From: Bacteroidetes bacterium OLB11
GTDB taxonomy: Bacteria; Bacteroidota; Bacteroidia; Chitinophagales; Chitinophagaceae
Assembly: GCA_001567165.1 (NCBI GenBank)
Contig: LNFQ01000056.1
Span: 1-64,000, forward strand
Direction of reading: 5' to 3'
DNA length: 64,000 nt
The notes beneath the pieces were generated by a model. It was given only the letters and a program-made list of their open reading frames with translations, did not search any database and was not told the DNA's origin. Below are positions 30,081-40,628 of the stretch, piece after piece. Position numbers and translations under genes: made by a program. The first letter of the stretch is position 1, and each line of letters starts with the position of its first letter.

Positions 30081-31193
30081 ATGAAAAAAAGATTACTTTC
30101 AATTACTCTTTTGATGATGAGTTTCACAGTTGCTCATTCACAAATTAATATCACTCGTGCTGATATGCCCTGCCCAGCTGCTAATTGCGGACTAGACAGC
30201 GTTTTGCTCACAACGGTGCCTCCTATACAAAATACGATTGATGTGAATACGACAGGACCTAGCTCTCTTTGGAATATTCTTCCATTGGTAAATGGTGTGA
30301 CTTCTTATCAAAAATTTTATCCTGTGAATATGACTCCCATTGATTTTCAAATTGCATTTTTTGGTTCGGATTATGCCCAGCCATTGCTTGGAAATCAAAC
30401 ATTGGCAGGGCTACCAATTACGGATGCTTATGAGTTTTATAATTACTCAAATAATAGCAGTCGCTTAGAAATTAAAGGATTTGCAGCTCACATGTCGTTG
30501 CAAGGAATCCCATTTCCTTTGCTTGGCTTATATTCCAATCCAGATGTGCTTTACCGTTTCCCTTTGAATTTTGGTGATACAGATAGCTCATCCTCTTCTT
30601 ATTCGGTGAGTGTGCCACCGAACACTCCTTTTGCCACCATTACAAGAACTCAAAAAAGAGTGAATCTTGTTGATGGTTGGGGAAGCCTGACGACACCTGC
30701 AGGTACTTTTGATGTTTTGAGAGTTAGGTCTGATATAGATCGTGTTGATTCAATCATTACACCAATTTCACCTATGGGAGTGCCAACTCATATCATTGAA
30801 TACAAATGGTTGAGTAATGGATTGAAGATACCGGCTTTGCAAGTTACAGGTAATGTAGCTGCGAATAATTACACACAATCTTTAATAACATTTTGGGGCG
30901 AAGATCCCTTGAGTATTGTCACTCAGCAATCAACAGAAAGTGAAAATATTTTAGTGTATCCTAATCCGGCAATTACAAATGCACAAATCAAATTTGAAAT
31001 GCAAAAAAATGCTCCTGTTGAAATAGCAGTATATGATGTTTTAGGAAAACAAGTTGCTCATTTTCATTTTTTAAATAGACCTGCCGGTGTTTATCATGAA
31101 ACTCTACCTACAAGCCAATTACCACAAGGTACTTATTTTGTAAAATGCATTGTTGGTGATAAAATTTCATTTACATCATTTCAAAAAATGTAG
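30081..31193 (+). CDS. Secreted T9SS cargo protein of unknown function
   Basis: A 370-residue protein with a signal peptide (KKRLLSITLLMMSFTVAHSQ) and a C-terminal T9SS type A sorting domain from about residue 290 (ILVYPNPAIT, VYDVLGKQV, LPQGTYFVKC). The middle (about 25-285) is strand-rich, with GSLTTPAGTFDVLRV typical of Bacteroidota surface proteins. No catalytic motif recognised. It would be moved across the outer membrane by the T9SS and the sorting domain removed. Confidence 0.85.
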   Translation: MKKRLLSITLLMMSFTVAHSQINITRADMPCPAANCGLDSVLLTTVPPIQNTIDVNTTGPSSLWNILPLVNGVTSYQKFYPVNMTPIDFQIAFFGSDYAQPLLGNQTLAGLPITDAYEFYNYSNNSSRLEIKGFAAHMSLQGIPFPLLGLYSNPDVLYRFPLNFGDTDSSSSSYSVSVPPNTPFATITRTQKRVNLVDGWGSLTTPAGTFDVLRVRSDIDRVDSIITPISPMGVPTHIIEYKWLSNGLKIPALQVTGNVAANNYTQSLITFWGEDPLSIVTQQSTESENILVYPNPAITNAQIKFEMQKNAPVEIAVYDVLGKQVAHFHFLNRPAGVYHETLPTSQLPQGTYFVKCIVGDKISFTSFQKM

Positions 31194-31329
31194 TATGTCA
31201 TTTTTTATTTTTTAAAGTAAAGACAAATACTATAAAAAATATTTTTTAATTATTAATATTTAATTATGAAAAAGAAATCATTCATTTGATTATCTTTACT
31301 CAAATAGAGAGATTAGATAAAGAGTAATT

Positions 31330-31965
31330 ATGATTTCAGCATTAATAGCGGGCTTAGGTTTCGGTTTATTTATGTCCATTACAGTAGGGCCCACAATTTT
31401 TGCTATTATTAAATATAGTATCAGTTTTGGATGGAAAGCAGGAGTTAGCTTTGTGTTAGGCGTTTCGTTCAGCGATATTATTTATGTTGCATTGGCTAAT
31501 TTAGCATCTGGTTTTTTAGCAGAGTTGATGAGCCACGAAAAAATTATTGGATATATTGGTTCTTCTTTGTTTATTGGAATTGGTTTGTATGGATATTTTA
31601 AAAAAATAAAAGTAACTCGAAACTCACGTGATATTGCAACAGTCACTACTAAGGATTATTGGAAAATTTTTTCCAGTGGATTTTTGCTGAATACGTTTAA
31701 TCCCGGAGTAATCATTACATGGATAACTGCTGTGGCTGCAATTTCAAACATGCATGCTAGCTATCGTTTTGCTTTTTTTGCATCATGTTTGAGTTTGATT
31801 TTAACTTTTGATTTTTCAAAAGTGATTTTAGCCCAAAAAATAAGAAGTAAATTAACTCCTCGAAAAATAGTTTACCTCAACAGAATATCGGCGTTGTGTT
31901 TATTTGGAATTGGAGTTTTTTTATTATTAAAAATCGCATTAGATATCAAAGTGGCTGGGCATTAG
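31330..31965 (+). CDS. LysE-family amino acid exporter
   Basis: A 211-residue protein with six predicted membrane helices. The family start is seen in GFGLFMSITVGPTIFAIIKY and a charged cytoplasmic loop (GYFKKIKVTRN) separates the halves. Members export amino acids such as lysine, arginine, threonine or homoserine; the substrate here is unknown. A near-consensus promoter element (TATCTTTA, 31291-31298) precedes it. Confidence 0.85.
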   Translation: MISALIAGLGFGLFMSITVGPTIFAIIKYSISFGWKAGVSFVLGVSFSDIIYVALANLASGFLAELMSHEKIIGYIGSSLFIGIGLYGYFKKIKVTRNSRDIATVTTKDYWKIFSSGFLLNTFNPGVIITWITAVAAISNMHASYRFAFFASCLSLILTFDFSKVILAQKIRSKLTPRKIVYLNRISALCLFGIGVFLLLKIALDIKVAGH

Positions 31966-32008
31966 ACGTAAATGAATCAAAATGAGATAATGATTTTATC
32001 CAATATTT

Positions 32009-32582
32009 TTAATGTGCAATTTGGGTCAAAATTGTATCGATTACTTTTGAATACCATTCATGTTCTAATTTTAAAACATTAGCAGCAACTTGCTCTGCAT
32101 TATCGGTAGGAGATACCGCTACATTGCGTTGCAAAATCACAGCACCTTCATCATATTCTTCATTGACATAGTGAATCGTAATGCCACTCTCGGTTTCATA
32201 ATTATTCACAACTGCTTCATGCACATGATGACCATACATTCCTTTTCCGCCATATTTTGGCAATAATGAAGGGTGAATATTGATAATTTGATGTGGATAT
32301 TTTGCAATCATAAACGAAGGAATTTTCCAAAGAAAACCAGCAAGTACTATCAAAGCAGGAGAGTAGGAATCAATCGTATCAATGAAGATTTCGTCATTCA
32401 ATATTTCTTTATTAATAACCATCACATCAATACCAAAGGATTCTGCAATTTCAATAACACCTGCATCAGGATTATTTGTCAAAATAAGAGGAAAATGCAC
32501 ATTTGAATTTGAATGGAAATAATTCAAAATTGCTTTGACATTGCTACCGCCACCCGATGCAAATAGTAAAAACGTTTTTCAT
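32009..32582 (-). CDS. purN: Phosphoribosylglycinamide formyltransferase, frame-disrupted at the N-terminus
   Basis: A 190-residue enzyme once one base of the A5 run at 32568-32572 is removed; the corrected N-terminus KNVLLFASGGGSN is the typical phosphate-binding start. The catalytic set is INIHPSLLPKYGGKG (Asn and His) and the Asp in EYDEGAVIL. It adds a formyl group from 10-formyl-THF to GAR in purine synthesis. Alternative starts inside the frame would cut off the substrate-binding glycines. Confidence 0.92.
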
Positions 32583-32687
32583 AATAATGTGGGTAAAATT
32601 AAGAGTAGATTTATTAAAAATAAAATCTTCCACTCTTTTTTAACGGAGTGTGAATAATATTCAAAGCCTGATAAGGGGATAAGAGAA

Positions 32688-32695
32688 TATATTTG
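32688..32695 (+). promoter_or_regulatory. -7 promoter element of parE
   Basis: TATATTTG fits TAnnTTTG, 20 bases before the parE start. Confidence 0.5.
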
Positions 32696-32715
32696 TATTT
32701 AAAGTTTAAATAGAA

Positions 32716-34599
32716 ATGGCAGCAGAAATTAAATATGACGAGAGTTCGATAAAATCATTAGATTGGAAAGAACATATCCGTTTGAGACCAGGTATGTATA
32801 TCGGAAAATTGGGAGATGGAACAAGTGTAGATGATGGGATTTATGTATTACTCAAAGAAATTATTGATAATTGTATCGATGAATTTACGATGGGATTTGG
32901 AAAACAAATTGAAATTCAAGTGAAAGAAGGGCGAGTGAGAGTGAGAGATTATGGAAGAGGAATTCCATTGGGGAAAGTGGTGGACGCTGTGAGTAAAATC
33001 AATACAGGTGCGAAATATGATAGTAGTGCATTTCAGAAATCAGTAGGGTTAAATGGTGTGGGTACCAAAGCCGTAAATGCCCTGAGTGCAATGTTTATAG
33101 TGAAAAGCCATCGTGATGGAAAAATGAAAGAGGTTGAATTTTCCAAAGGAAATATTGAAAGAGAAAATAAGGAAGAAGCTACAAATGAATCAAACGGTAC
33201 TGAAATTATTTTCGTTCCAGATGAAACGATTTTTAAACATTATAAATTTAAAGAAGAATATATTGAAAATCAAGTTTGGAATTATTGCTATTTGAATGCA
33301 GGGCTTCAAATTATTTTTAATGGAAAAAAATATCTTTCTAAAAATGGGCTTTTGGATTTATTGCAACGAAAAACAGATCCAGAATTGATTCGATATCCAA
33401 TTATTCATTTAAAAGGAATTGATATAGAGGTGGCCATCACTCATAGTAATGAATATGGTGAAGAAATATATTCTTTCGTTAATGGACAACACACAACGCA
33501 AGGAGGCACTCATCAGCAAGCATTTCGCGAGGCGTACGTCAAAACCATACGAGATTTTTTCAAAAAAGAATATGATACTTCTGATATTCGGCAAAGCATA
33601 GTAGCGGCTGTTGGTATCCGAGTGGTTGAACCTGTCTTTGAAAGTCAAACCAAAACAAAACTCGGAAGTATCAATATGGATACGAATGGCCCCACAGTGA
33701 AAGCATTTATGATTGATTTTTTAAGCAAAGAATTAGATAATTTCTTACACCGAAATTCAACGATTGCTGATGCAATAAAAAAGAAAATTGAACAAAGTGA
33801 GCATGAAAGAAAAGAGTTGAGTGGAATAAAAAAAATCGCTAATGAAAAAGCGAAAAAAGCAAATTTGCACAATAAAAAATTAAGAGATTGCAAAATTCAT
33901 TTAGATGATGTGATTGAGGGAAAAAATAAAGAAGAGGTCGCAAATAAAAGATTTGAAACTACTATCTTCATTACAGAAGGAGATAGTGCGAGCGGTTCCA
34001 TCACTAAGTCGAGAGATGTGGAAACACAAGCTGTATTTAGCTTGAAAGGGAAGCCACTCAATTGTTTTGGAATGAGCAAAAAAATCGTTTATGAAAATGA
34101 AGAAATGAATTTATTGCAACATGCACTCAATATAGAACAAGGCATTGAAGGCTTGCGGTATCAAAATATTGTCATTGCAACGGACGCCGATGTGGATGGA
34201 ATGCATATTCGTCTTTTGATAATGACTTTCTTCTTGCAATTTTTTCCAGATTTAGTTCGAAATGGACATGTATTTATTTTGGAAACACCTTTGTTTCGAG
34301 TGAGAGATAAAAAGGAAACGATTTATTGCTATTCAGAGCAAGAAAAACAGATGGCTATTCAAAAACTTAATGGAAAGCCAGAGATTACTCGTTTCAAGGG
34401 ATTGGGCGAAATATCTCCTTCTGAATTTGCAAATTTTATAGGAGAAGATATGCGTAAAGAACCTGTGCTAATCAATGCTGAATCGCATATTCAGAAAATA
34501 CTCGAATATTATATGGGAAAAAACACGCAACAACGTCAAGATTTTATTATTAAGAACTTAAGAGTGGAATCAGACGCTTTAGAAGAAACAACAATTTAA
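32716..34599 (+). CDS. parE: DNA topoisomerase IV subunit B
   Basis: A 627-residue type IIA ATPase subunit. The GHKL ATP site shows [10 protein letters not shown] and DYGRGIP, then [15 protein letters not shown]; the TOPRIM part shows TEGDSASGS and [12 protein letters not shown]. Its length and divergence fit the Bacteroidota ParE branch rather than GyrB (no long insert). It decatenates daughter chromosomes with ParC. parC is not adjacent; the next gene is a DUF1835 protein. Confidence 0.92.
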   Translation: MAAEIKYDESSIKSLDWKEHIRLRPGMYIGKLGDGTSVDDGIYVLLKEIIDNCIDEFTMGFGKQIEIQVKEGRVRVRDYGRGIPLGKVVDAVSKINTGAKYDSSAFQKSVGLNGVGTKAVNALSAMFIVKSHRDGKMKEVEFSKGNIERENKEEATNESNGTEIIFVPDETIFKHYKFKEEYIENQVWNYCYLNAGLQIIFNGKKYLSKNGLLDLLQRKTDPELIRYPIIHLKGIDIEVAITHSNEYGEEIYSFVNGQHTTQGGTHQQAFREAYVKTIRDFFKKEYDTSDIRQSIVAAVGIRVVEPVFESQTKTKLGSINMDTNGPTVKAFMIDFLSKELDNFLHRNSTIADAIKKKIEQSEHERKELSGIKKIANEKAKKANLHNKKLRDCKIHLDDVIEGKNKEEVANKRFETTIFITEGDSASGSITKSRDVETQAVFSLKGKPLNCFGMSKKIVYENEEMNLLQHALNIEQGIEGLRYQNIVIATDADVDGMHIRLLIMTFFLQFFPDLVRNGHVFILETPLFRVRDKKETIYCYSEQEKQMAIQKLNGKPEITRFKGLGEISPSEFANFIGEDMRKEPVLINAESHIQKILEYYMGKNTQQRQDFIIKNLRVESDALEETTI

Positions 34600-34614
34600 A
34601 TTTTATTTATTACA

Positions 34615-35430
34615 ATGATACATCTATTAGTAGGAGATAAGGCTGCGAATAATCTAGAGTCGGCATTTGAGTTAGACGAAAATTTGAAAGGGAAAATTTT
34701 TATTATCAAGGATAATTTATCTGTTGGTGATATTCAATGCAGTCCCGAAATTTCACATGATGAAATAAGAACTTCTTTTTGGAAGACAATTAATCCTTCT
34801 TTCATAGAAGAAATGAGTGAAGAAAAAAAACTTTTATCAATGATTCTTGAGGCACTTGCAGAGGATGAGCCAGTCTGCCTTTGGATGTCGGCTTGTGCTG
34901 ATGATGTGTGTGCTTATTATTGGTTGCTCCCGTATTTTAAACCATATCCTCAATTGTTGCATACGATTAATATCATCGGACTTCCATTTTTGAATGAGAA
35001 GGGGCAATTGTTTTATCCAACACATTTTTCTCAGATTCCGCCAAAAGAATTTACAAAAACGAAAAGACTTTTAAAAGAAATTTCGTTGTCGGAATATGAA
35101 GTGGAAGTGGAGGAATGGAGCAGGTTTCAAAGCGAAAATAAGTGGATAAGAATTTATGAAGGAGGTAAAAAAATCATTTCAAAAGATGAGACATTTTTTG
35201 ATCATTTCATTAAAAGTTCGGTAACTCCAGAATTTCAAAAAGCCAATAGAATAGTGAATGATGTATTGAAAAAAATGAATCATTCAATCATATCAAGCTT
35301 TATTGAATATCGATTGAAACAACTTTTATTACAAAATGTTTTTTCTTTTACTGGAAATTTAGAAGGACCATTTAAAGATGTGGAAGTGAAAATAATCAAT
35401 GAAGTAGATGCGTTGGAATTGAATGTTTAA
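34615..35430 (+). CDS. DUF1835-domain protein
   Basis: A 271-residue protein. The N-terminal ~125 residues match DUF1835 (MIHLLVGDKAANNLESAF, IIKDNLSVGDI, PVCLWMSACADDVCAYYW). The following part is like the DUF3658 region that usually accompanies it. Biochemical role unknown. It is 15 bases downstream of parE and likely co-transcribed; the stop is 5 bases from the stop of the convergent neighbour. Confidence 0.75.
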   Translation: MIHLLVGDKAANNLESAFELDENLKGKIFIIKDNLSVGDIQCSPEISHDEIRTSFWKTINPSFIEEMSEEKKLLSMILEALAEDEPVCLWMSACADDVCAYYWLLPYFKPYPQLLHTINIIGLPFLNEKGQLFYPTHFSQIPPKEFTKTKRLLKEISLSEYEVEVEEWSRFQSENKWIRIYEGGKKIISKDETFFDHFIKSSVTPEFQKANRIVNDVLKKMNHSIISSFIEYRLKQLLLQNVFSFTGNLEGPFKDVEVKIINEVDALELNV

Positions 35431-35435
35431 ATAAA

Positions 35436-37652
35436 TTATTGAGCCCCCATTTTAATAAATTTATTTCGCATAGTTTGATTTTTTGTTTCGATGGAAACAT
35501 AATAAATACCGGGTTGCAGAAAGCCGACATCAATAGGTTTATGTTGGTCTGCTATGAATTGTTGCCCCAAGACTAGTTTTCCGGTAATATCAAAAATGCT
35601 CAATTGAGCAGGTTCATTAGAAAGAGGTGTTTGAAACAAAATATGGATTGTAGCTTGAGTGGGATTTGGATATAAAATAAAATTGTTTTTTGTTTTGAAA
35701 CGTCAGCAGTTCCAACGGTTAAAACCTGCTTATAGAGTTTTAAGCCTCCAAGTTATTGCCCACAAGCATTTCAAACATGCCATCTCCGTCGATATCACAG
35801 ATTGCAGGTACTGTTCTAGAAATAAGATTGATATTAGAATAGGTCGAATCAATCTAGTGAAAGTTCCTAAATTATTGATAAAATCTTCGCGATAGCGTTC
35901 GATATTTCCATCGCCATTCCCAACAACAAGATAAACATTTGATGAATTATCAGTGCGTCCGATGAATGGAGCTCCATAGCCAAAGTTTGTATAAACTGAG
36001 CCAATTTTGATATTACCTAAAGTATCTTTTTTAACTGCTAATTTTTTTAAGTTGACAGCAGTGCTAGTGTCTTCATAATATTTAAGGATACCCATTTGAT
36101 CGCCTATAATTAAATCGGTTTTACCGTCTTTATTAAAGTCATAAACAACAGGGAAACTATAATCTTCCACAAATACATTGTTTAGACTATCTGTAAAAAA
36201 TTGAAAGTCGGGTTGTGCATTGTTTGAAATTGCAAAATTTTTATAGATAGAAATTGAGCCGTTCGCATTTCCTAAAACCAAGTCATCCACACCGTCTCCG
36301 GTCAAGTCTCCAAATGTTGGAAAGATTCCTTTGTAATTTTTGCTACTCAGATTTAAAAAGTTTTTTGTGATTAATTCAAATGAAATATTACCCGGAGTGC
36401 TTGTGTTCCTATAATAAGCTATTTTTGAAGATAAAGAAAAAGTATTGTTGTTAAAAACACCTTCACAACCTACAAACAAATCTGGTCGCCCATCTTTGTC
36501 ATAATCAAAAAAAGTAGGGTAGCTATATGCACCTAAATCAATCATATCTGAAACGAGGAGGCTGTCATGTTGATACACAAAATTAGGAGAGGCATCGCTT
36601 CCAATATTTTTATACCAAGCCACCGTATTGTAATTTGCATTTTCTAAATAGTCACTATGTGTTGTGAATAGAATATCGTGTGAGCCATTATTATCAATGT
36701 CTATATGATGAGGAGTGGGCCAATAAGGCATGTTTAATTTATGACCATTTTTGTTGTAATTAGTGTCTTGAGCATTGATAATGTTTGAACCATTATTGTA
36801 TAAAAGTTGGGCATCGTTATATACTAAATTTCCTCCTAAAATATCAAAATCTCCATCTCCGTCAATATCCAAATGGATAATTGTGTTTCCTGCGTGTCGT
36901 GTTTTTTTATTTTGACCAGCAACACCTTTACAATTCACATTTAAGTTGACTGCCCTCGAAATGCCTTGGTATATTTGCCCCCAACAATTATCAGCCAATT
37001 CCATTCTAATGCTATCACAAGGCAAGCCCAGCTCGACTTGCATGTTTTTATAATAGATAATATAAGCCCCAAAAACATCGTATGCCAATACATCTAAGTC
37101 GCCATCTTTATCAATGTCAAAAATGCTAGGAATGTCACTTGGTTGAACATATACATTCACCGGCCCGTTTTGTCCTGGATAATAGAGTTCTTTAAAAAAT
37201 GAAAATTTCAATTCATTATTATCATAATAGCCACGATGCACAGACACTCCTGCATATCCTCTTTCAAATAAATCATCTACTCCATCACAATTATAATCTT
37301 TGAGAATTACATAATCTAAAACATTTGGAAAGTTTTTTTCATACTGAGGAGCATACGCATATTTAATTTCACCACTGTTGCCGATGTTTAAAAAAGTTCT
37401 GAAAATGTAGTTGTATTTGTCATATAAAACCAAATCTTTTTTCCCATCATTATTCAAATCGGAATGATTGATTTGAACAGAATTAATGCCACCAACCCAA
37501 GGTGTGAGTATGGAGTTGCCAAATTGTTTCACTGTTCCATTTTGTGATTCCACATACACATTGCCCTGAAATTGAGCCTCAACATTTTGATTCATTAATA
37601 TGGACAATAAGAAAAATGAAAAGTAATAAAATATGATATGATGTTTCTTCAT
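35436..37652 (-). CDS. FG-GAP/VCBS-repeat surface protein with T9SS sorting domain, frame-disrupted
   Basis: About 739 residues when three single missing bases are supplied (near 35851, 35746-35749 and 35693-35696). A signal peptide starts the protein. The body has many FG-GAP/VCBS-type repeats with calcium-binding loops (DLNNDGKKDLVLYD, DIDKDGDLDVLAYD, DFNKDGKTDLIIGD, DIDGDGMFEML), expected to fold as a beta-propeller. The end is a T9SS sorting domain (FILYPNPTQATIHI, GIYYVSIETKN). Such proteins bind surface or matrix ligands; the ligand is unknown. It follows aspartokinase by 32 bases on the same strand. Confidence 0.8.
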
Positions 37653-37684
37653 AAGAATTAATATATTTCATAAAGATATGCAAT

Positions 37685-38947
37685 TTATTGCACAACCATT
37701 TGAATTGTATTCCTTGTTTTTTGAGTCAGCAACACTGTTCTGTTTTTCAATTCTTCTCTCAAAACATTTTGTTTGTAATGCCTTACTGTAAATAAAAAAA
37801 GATTTTCATTTCTTTTAACGGTATAATCTTTTTCAAGCAGATTTAATAATTCATCCAAATGGCTGGAATGGGTGTCTATACAAGCAACAAAGCTGATAGC
37901 CGCATTTTGCATTAAATTGATTTTAATTTTACAATGATGAAAAATAGAATAAATTTTACTTAGGTTTTTTTCTGTGATGAAAGAATAATCTTTGGTGTAA
38001 ACTTGAAGCAAAATTTGATTTGTTTTTAAAACTAATATTGGTGGGTATTTTATTTTTTTATCTGTATTAAAAATTTTTGTTCCTTGTAATTTTTTATCCA
38101 AAAAACATTTTACATACAATGGAATATTTTTGTTTTGTAGTGGTTTGATTGTTTTTGGATGGATGACTTGAGCTCCATAATAAGCCATTTCAATAACCTC
38201 ATAAAATGTAATTTCTTTTATCGGTACTGTATGCGGAAAAATTTTAGGATCTCCGTTTAATAAACTTGGAACATCTTTCCAAATAGTGACTCTTTTTGCA
38301 TTCAAAATATGAGCTAAAATAGCCGAGGTATAATCGCTTCCTTCTCGACCTAAGGTGACAGAATTATTTTCATTCGTACTTCCAATAAATCCTTGTGTGA
38401 TAATGAAGTTTTTCTTTTGAAATAATGGAACTATTTGCTTTTGGACACATTCTTCAGTTTGTTTCCAATAAATGTTTGCATCTCGATAGTTGGAATCTGT
38501 TTTTAAAATATCTCGAATGTCAACCCAAGTATTTTCAATATGAATCGAATTCAAATAGAATGAAATGATATAGGTAGAAAGTAATTCACCAATGCAGACA
38601 ATTTGGTCATAATAATAATCAAATTCATTATGAGGAGGTGTATTTAAAATCCATTCAATTTCAATAAAAAATTCTTCCAACTGAGGAGTGATATCTTCTG
38701 TTGATTTTATCAATTCTTGAGCATAAAGCAAATGGTCTTTCTTTAAATCTTCAAATAAAGATTTTGCCTTTTCTGTTTCTTTGTTATAATAGGCTTTTAC
38801 TAAATGTTCGAGATGGTTGGTTGTTTTTCCTTTTGCTGAAATAACAATGAGTTTTTTTTCGCTTGTATTTTCAGAGATGATATCGGCTACATTTCTAGCT
38901 CTTTCTACTGATTCAATTGAGGCTCCTCCAAATTTATAAACTTCCAT
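37685..38947 (-). CDS. Aspartokinase
   Basis: A 420-residue monofunctional aspartate kinase that phosphorylates aspartate on the way to lysine, threonine and methionine. It begins with the kinase motif EVYKFGGASIESVERA and has the active-site stretch TLGREGSDYTSAILAH. The C-terminal ~120 residues are ACT domains, poorly conserved. It is not fused to homoserine dehydrogenase and no pathway genes are adjacent. Confidence 0.88.
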   Translation of the reverse strand: MEVYKFGGASIESVERARNVADIISENTSEKKLIVISAKGKTTNHLEHLVKAYYNKETEKAKSLFEDLKKDHLLYAQELIKSTEDITPQLEEFFIEIEWILNTPPHNEFDYYYDQIVCIGELLSTYIISFYLNSIHIENTWVDIRDILKTDSNYRDANIYWKQTEECVQKQIVPLFQKKNFIITQGFIGSTNENNSVTLGREGSDYTSAILAHILNAKRVTIWKDVPSLLNGDPKIFPHTVPIKEITFYEVIEMAYYGAQVIHPKTIKPLQNKNIPLYVKCFLDKKLQGTKIFNTDKKIKYPPILVLKTNQILLQVYTKDYSFITEKNLSKIYSIFHHCKIKINLMQNAAISFVACIDTHSSHLDELLNLLEKDYTVKRNENLFLFTVRHYKQNVLREELKNRTVLLTQKTRNTIQMVVQ

Positions 38948-39048
38948 ATCAAAAAGAATAATCTAGCAAAACTAAAATATATAATTTAACCTAAAAATGT
39001 TTTTTATAGTTTGGATATAATTTCATTAATTTGTAGAAATGATATACT

Positions 39049-39897
39049 ATGAACTTACTACAAATTAATCAAACTGCTACAGACATTTCAACGCATACGC
39101 TTTCCTATTTTGAAAAAATGCAAAACCTAATAATCGACTTCGCACCGAAAGTCGTTGGGGCTATTTTATTTTATATTATTGGGTTTTGGGTAATCAATCG
39201 ACTGACGATTATTATTAAAAATATTCTGAGTAAAAGGAATTATGATGCTTCTTTACAAACCTTTTTAGTTTCACTAACGAAAGTCTCTATGACTATTTTA
39301 CTTTTAGTTTCGATAGCTGGTATTTTGGGAGTGGATACGACTGCTTTTAGTGCATTAATCGTTGGTGCTGGTGTTGCAATTGGCTCTGCTTTGAATGGCA
39401 CTTTAGGAAATTTTGCAGGTGGAATCATGATGTTGGTTTTTAAACCATTTAAAGTTGGAGATTTAATAGAAGCACAAGGTGTTACTGGAGTAGTGATAGA
39501 GCAAGGTGTTTTTAATACAACTGTTTTGACACCTGAAAACAAAACGGTTTTTTTACCTAATGGTGCTCTTTCTACTAACACAATAACGAATTACACAACT
39601 CACGGTAATTTAAGAGTGGATTTGCAAATTGCTATCGCAAATGATGCCGATGTTGAGAATGCCAAACGCGTTGCACTCAACGCAATCAATAATACAATGC
39701 ATGTTTTGCCAACACCTGCTGCTTCGGTGCATGTTCTAGAGGTAGCAAATGGAATGACGACATTAGCTCTTCGACCATACACTAAGCAAATCCATTATTG
39801 GGATGTTTATTTTGGTTGTACAGAAGCTGTTAAAAAAGCATTTGAATTAGAAGGCATTGCTGGCCCAATACCAACTAGGATTATAATGAACAAATAA
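39049..39897 (+). CDS. Small mechanosensitive channel (MscS type)
   Basis: A 282-residue protein of E. coli MscS size. Three membrane helices lie in the first ~130 residues, the third being the pore helix rich in Ala and Gly (ALIVGAGVAIGSALNGTLGNFAGG). The cytoplasmic beta and alpha/beta domains follow (FKVGDLIEAQGVTGVV, VFLPNGALSTNTITNYT). It releases solutes on osmotic down-shock. Confidence 0.93.
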   Translation: MNLLQINQTATDISTHTLSYFEKMQNLIIDFAPKVVGAILFYIIGFWVINRLTIIIKNILSKRNYDASLQTFLVSLTKVSMTILLLVSIAGILGVDTTAFSALIVGAGVAIGSALNGTLGNFAGGIMMLVFKPFKVGDLIEAQGVTGVVIEQGVFNTTVLTPENKTVFLPNGALSTNTITNYTTHGNLRVDLQIAIANDADVENAKRVALNAINNTMHVLPTPAASVHVLEVANGMTTLALRPYTKQIHYWDVYFGCTEAVKKAFELEGIAGPIPTRIIMNK

Positions 39898-39908
39898 AAT
39901 TAATAAAA

Positions 39909-40397
39909 ATGAATTTCAAAGAAGCCTTTTTAAATGAGCTTGACCATGAATCGAAAACTACACGAAAATTTATAGAGAGAGTTCCCTTAAATCACTTAGA
40001 TTATAAGCCTCATGCGAAGTCTATGGCTTTAGGAAAATTAGCAACACATATTGTAGAGATTGTTTCCTATTGGGATCAAGTGCTTCAACGAAATGAATTG
40101 AATTTTGCTTCTAAATTGCCTATTCAAAATGACACTTTAGAAAATTTATTAAGAACCTATGATTATTTTATAGAACTAGCAAAATCGGCAATCCAAAATT
40201 TTGATGAAGATAAATTTCTAAACCCTTGTGATGCAAAAATGGGTGATACTGTTTTCTTCACAATGCCCATTTATAATATTTGTAGAATCACCATTATGAA
40301 CCATTGGATTCACCACCGTGCTCAATTGGGCATTTATTTCCGTCAGCTTGATATTGCAGTGCCGGGTGCTTATGGGCCTTCGGCTGATGAGGGATAG
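39909..40397 (+). CDS. DinB-family protein
   Basis: A 162-residue four-helix-bundle protein. Conserved His residues that may bind metal are visible: THIVEIVSYWD (residue ~47), and NHWIHHRAQLGIYFRQL near 140. The family includes thiol-transferring enzymes and stress proteins; the activity here is unknown. Eleven bases after the channel gene, so likely co-transcribed. Confidence 0.85.
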   Translation: MNFKEAFLNELDHESKTTRKFIERVPLNHLDYKPHAKSMALGKLATHIVEIVSYWDQVLQRNELNFASKLPIQNDTLENLLRTYDYFIELAKSAIQNFDEDKFLNPCDAKMGDTVFFTMPIYNICRITIMNHWIHHRAQLGIYFRQLDIAVPGAYGPSADEG

Positions 40398-40628
40398 TAC
40401 GCTATTTTTTTTATTGAAAAAAGTCATTGAATCTATCATTGATTTAGATTTTTTTTATTAAAATCGTCATCATTTTTTTTATTTATAAAATGAACCTATT
40501 GATAAGGTTTCTTGGGGATGTTTTTGATTATAAAAATGGGATTTTTTTATTCATAAAAAATCATGAATATTTAAAATCGAATTAGAAATGAGTTCGATTA
40601 TATTTTGTAAAAAGCTTAATTTATAAAC

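Noticed and set aside
39240..39581. Minus-strand frame of 113 codons inside the MscS gene
   Set aside because: Shadow of a conserved channel gene; composition is the mirror of the membrane helices.
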